Positions 49,401 to 49,814 of a stretch of 49,814 nucleotides of DNA are shown here, one piece after another. The stretch is from Gammaproteobacteria bacterium (GTDB lineage: Bacteria; Pseudomonadota; Gammaproteobacteria; Pseudomonadales; Azotimanducaceae). Each line of letters starts with the position of its first letter. Position 1 is the first letter of the stretch. The notes beneath the pieces are model-generated. The model was not told where the DNA came from, made no database searches, and worked only from the letters and a program-made list of their open reading frames with translations. The translations under genes and the position numbers were made by a program. The DNA lies in assembly GCA_012961165.1 (NCBI GenBank), contig DTZW01000322.1, positions 31,619 to 81,432 of the forward strand, read 5' to 3'.

Positions 49401-49814
49401 TCCTGAATGAGATCATCGACGGCGACTTGCTCCAGGCAAATGCAATTATCGGATTTTGGCCGGCTAATTCAGACGGGGATGACATCATTGTTTTTGAAGA
49501 TGACACGCGCTCGACGATCAAAACGAAGCTTCATCATTTAAGACAGCAGACGAATAAACCAAACGATCAGGCCAACTTCTGCCTTGCTGACTATGTGGCG
49601 CCAACGGATACTGCTCTCAACGATTATATTGGCGGCTTTGTGGTCACCACCGGTCTTGGTGCTGACGAGTTGGCCAAAAAATACGAAGAACAAAACGACG
49701 ATTACAGCGCCATCATGGTCAAGGCCCTGGCAGACCGACTGGCAGAAGCTTTCGCCGAGAAGCTGCACCACCTGGTTCGCACCGAGTATTGGGGCTATGC
49801 AACTTCAGAATCGC
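46448..49814 (+). CDS. metH: Cobalamin-dependent methionine synthase, partial (runs off window end)
   Basis: Frame from ATG 46448: [24 protein letters not shown]...; [61 protein letters not shown] (B12 DxHxxG); no in-window stop, hence not in ORF track. Confidence 0.97.
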   Translation, partial: MNAAISTQLRNILNQRVLVMDGAMGTSIQDLRLGEEDYRGPRFQDHPSPLKGNNELLTLTRPDVITDIHLSYLRAGSDILETNTFTANSVSQADYGTESLCYELNRDSARLCREAIDIVLAENPGKPRFVAGAVGPTTRAASLSPDVNDPGYRSITFDDLVADYSTCVEGLMEGGADIILIETIFDVLNSKAAIYAARKVFAEKGTSLPIMISGTITDASGRLLSGQTTEAFWASIRHSNPLSVGFNCALGADELRPYIEELSQVADCFVSAYPNRGLPNEFGEYDETIDHMADSIKDYVDSGLVNIIGGCCGTTPEHIAAFTELAASSVVRKPKDRSRDCLLSGLEPFSINQDSLFVNVGERTNVTGSAKFARLIREENYEEALQVAREQVENGAQIIDINMDEGMLDSKAAMVKFLNLIAAEPDICRVPIMVDSSKWEIIEAGLKCIQGKSIVNSISLKEGEKPFIEQANICLNHGAAVIVMAFDEDGQADNLQRKQNICKRSYDLLVDVVGFPPEDIIFDPNVFAVATGIEEHNLYGKDYIDACSYIKKELPYAHISGGISNVSFSFRGNNAMREAIHAVFLYHAVKAGLTMGIVNAGQLTIYEDIPADLRERIEDVLFNRREDTTERLIEVASRFEGGEKKVSKEDLTWREKPARERLSYALVKGINQYIVDDTEEARLEATRPIEVIEGPLMDGMNEVGDLFGAGKMFLPQVVKSARVMKQAVAHLVPFIEAEKSGVVTSKGKILMATVKGDVHDIGKNIVGVVLQCNNYDVIDMGVMVPADQILKKAIEEDVDIIGLSGLITPSLDEMVHVASEMERQGIHKPLLIGGATTSKAHTSVKIDPCFHKDIVAYVPDASKAVGVTSQLLNTEKKPLLAASLSEEYEKIRIRNSNRSAKSDALSYLAAVANKAALNWQGYKPPTPTFTGTKTITDFPLKELLSFVDWTPFFIAWELAGKYPKILEDEVVGEPARQLFDDAQKLLNEIIDGDLLQANAIIGFWPANSDGDDIIVFEDDTRSTIKTKLHHLRQQTNKPNDQANFCLADYVAPTDTALNDYIGGFVVTTGLGADELAKKYEEQNDDYSAIMVKALADRLAEAFAEKLHHLVRTEYWGYATSES

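Noticed and set aside
1-49814. CRISPR arrays, tRNA/rRNA genes, prophage or defence systems
   Set aside because: No regularly spaced direct repeats with unique spacers, no recognisable tRNA/rRNA sequence and no phage or defence gene motifs were seen by eye; a tRNAscan/CRISPR finder run would be definitive.

Overview
The window is about 49.8 kb of a mid-GC chromosome, most likely from a proteobacterium (probably a marine-type gammaproteobacterium; this is inferred from gene content only). It has two parts. Positions ~1-35.3 kb are an accessory/catabolic region: SCP-x-like thiolase + DUF35, two LLM/F420-type oxidoreductases, a PAF-AH-like lipoprotein, two amidases, a beta-propeller lipoprotein, a porin/FMN_bind-like/histidine-kinase cluster, a double Rieske oxygenase operon with ferredoxin, SPFH-NfeD, an MFS transporter, a ceramidase-like membrane protein, a beta-lactamase-family hydrolase, a fused double CaiB/BaiF CoA-transferase and an FAD-linked oxidase. 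Positions ~35.4-49.8 kb are a more housekeeping segment: HAD, glyA, MFS, VOC, serine/threonine dehydratase, glnS, TauE/SafE, DAHP synthase, nfuA and metH (truncated at the window end). The observations most worth a second look are: (1) four exact-length 33-bp tandem repeats immediately upstream of an MFS gene, each carrying an SD-like AGGAT and ATGATG, and together encoding a run of near-identical 10-aa micro-ORFs (MM[E/K][D/A]YRH[Q/K]DL) with stop codons abutting the next start; (2) an unannotated 34-aa leader peptide ending WWLGYYFFVKS plus mutually exclusive hairpins and a terminator upstream of the DAHP synthase gene, i.e. a candidate three-amino-acid (Trp/Tyr/Phe) attenuator; (3) repeated placement of short tandem duplications at gene starts and stops, including an MSNTE start-codon array in glnS; (4) several unlisted gene remnants in intergenic gaps (MBL-fold, IS1182-like transposase, CFA-synthase-like methyltransferase, acyl-CoA-dehydrogenase-like, rhomboid-like). 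No searches or folding were run; family names come from motif recognition.
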